Source: Chrysomallon squamiferum
Lineage: Eukaryota > Mollusca > Gastropoda > Neomphalida > Peltospiridae
Length of the DNA stretch: 64,000 bases
Assembly (NCBI GenBank): GCA_012295275.1
Contig: CM022673.1
Span: forward strand, 15,971,310-16,035,309
Reading direction: 5' to 3'
Shown: positions 63,467 through 64,000 of the stretch, one piece after another
Layout of the letters: every line of letters starts with the position of its first letter
Numbering within the stretch: the first letter of the stretch is position 1
The notes under the pieces: generated by a model
The model's database searches: none
Told to the model about the DNA's origin: nothing
Seen by the model: only the letters and a program-made list of their open reading frames with translations
Made by a program: the position numbers and the translations under genes

Positions 63467-64000
63467 CTGTAATTTATTTTTACATACAGTGCGCGTTAGA
63501 TAGCCTGTGACATATACAGTAGTATATAGTCTATGTAATACATAGAGATATTATACATACAGTGTGTAACGGATAGTCTGTGTTATACACAGAAATATTT
63601 TGCCTATAGATATTAGTTAGTCTATGTCATATATAGAGATATTTTACACACAGTGTATTTTATATACAATATATAATTCGTTAGATAATAGGTGTTATAT
63701 AAAGTTATTTTATATACAGGTTTATGTATGTCCTACATTATTAGAAAAATATGTATAAAATTGAATTTTACATAAATGTATGTTCTGCGTTAGACAGCCT
63801 GTGACATATATAAATTAATTTACATAAATGTAAAATGACACATGTAAAATTAATTTACAAAAATACATGTTTTATGCTAATATTTATTACATCTAATATT
63901 TATTTTACATTCAATACACAGACACTGCTAGATTTCTTGCAGCATATAAAAACAGACAATACAATATATAAGGAATACTCTATAATACTCGATAAGTAAC
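63467..64000 (-). other. Glutamate receptor upstream intron, cut by window end
   Basis: Decayed tandem repeats of TACAGTGTG...GATAGTCTGTG and ATATACAGT types (about 63480-63850). No coding exon is visible, so the remaining 5' exons lie outside. Confidence 0.7.

Overview
The window is AT-rich, intron-dense animal nuclear DNA. Coding exons are small (34-340 nt, apart from one 809-nt exon), have GT-AG borders, and sit among poly-A/T runs, ATT, GA and CA microsatellites and many private minisatellites. Four protein-coding genes can be read exon by exon. Their proteins are close to vertebrate orthologues in length and domain order, which fits an intron-rich bilaterian. A lophotrochozoan, perhaps a mollusc, is my guess; nothing in the sequence fixes the species.

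Layout. (1) 1492-23450, minus: a complete SETDB1 (eggless) histone H3K9 methyltransferase gene of 32 exons plus one proposed 34-nt microexon; with the microexon the CDS is 3870 nt (1289 aa). (2) 24877-26657, plus: a complete four-exon PPP1R2 (protein phosphatase inhibitor 2) gene of 210 aa, head to head with SETDB1 across 1.4 kb. (3) 26658-42340: about 15.7 kb with no convincing gene, holding 3' UTR sequence of the convergent PPP1R2 and RP2 genes and several decayed tandem repeats. (4) 42341-52526, minus: nine-exon RP2 (ARL3 GTPase-activating protein), complete except that one base is missing in exon 8. (5) 52527-55718: intergenic, with a MITE-like element and long TG/AG repeats. (6) 55719-63466, minus: the 3' ten exons (819 aa) of an ionotropic glutamate receptor of the AMPA/kainate/delta type; its 5' end lies beyond the window.

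The genes are ordinary housekeeping and neuronal genes, not a functional cluster. The most interesting points are: Lys-Arg at the pore-tip Q/R site of the receptor, together with a glycine/D-serine-type ligand pocket; an intronic 26-bp repeat that has copied a 3' splice site of the receptor several times; an H3K9-like Lys-Ser-Thr-Gly-Gly motif inside the SETDB1 linker; a one-base frame break in RP2; a SETDB1 donor site built into an ATT microsatellite; and an unusual number of locus-specific 26-60-bp minisatellites in introns and UTRs.
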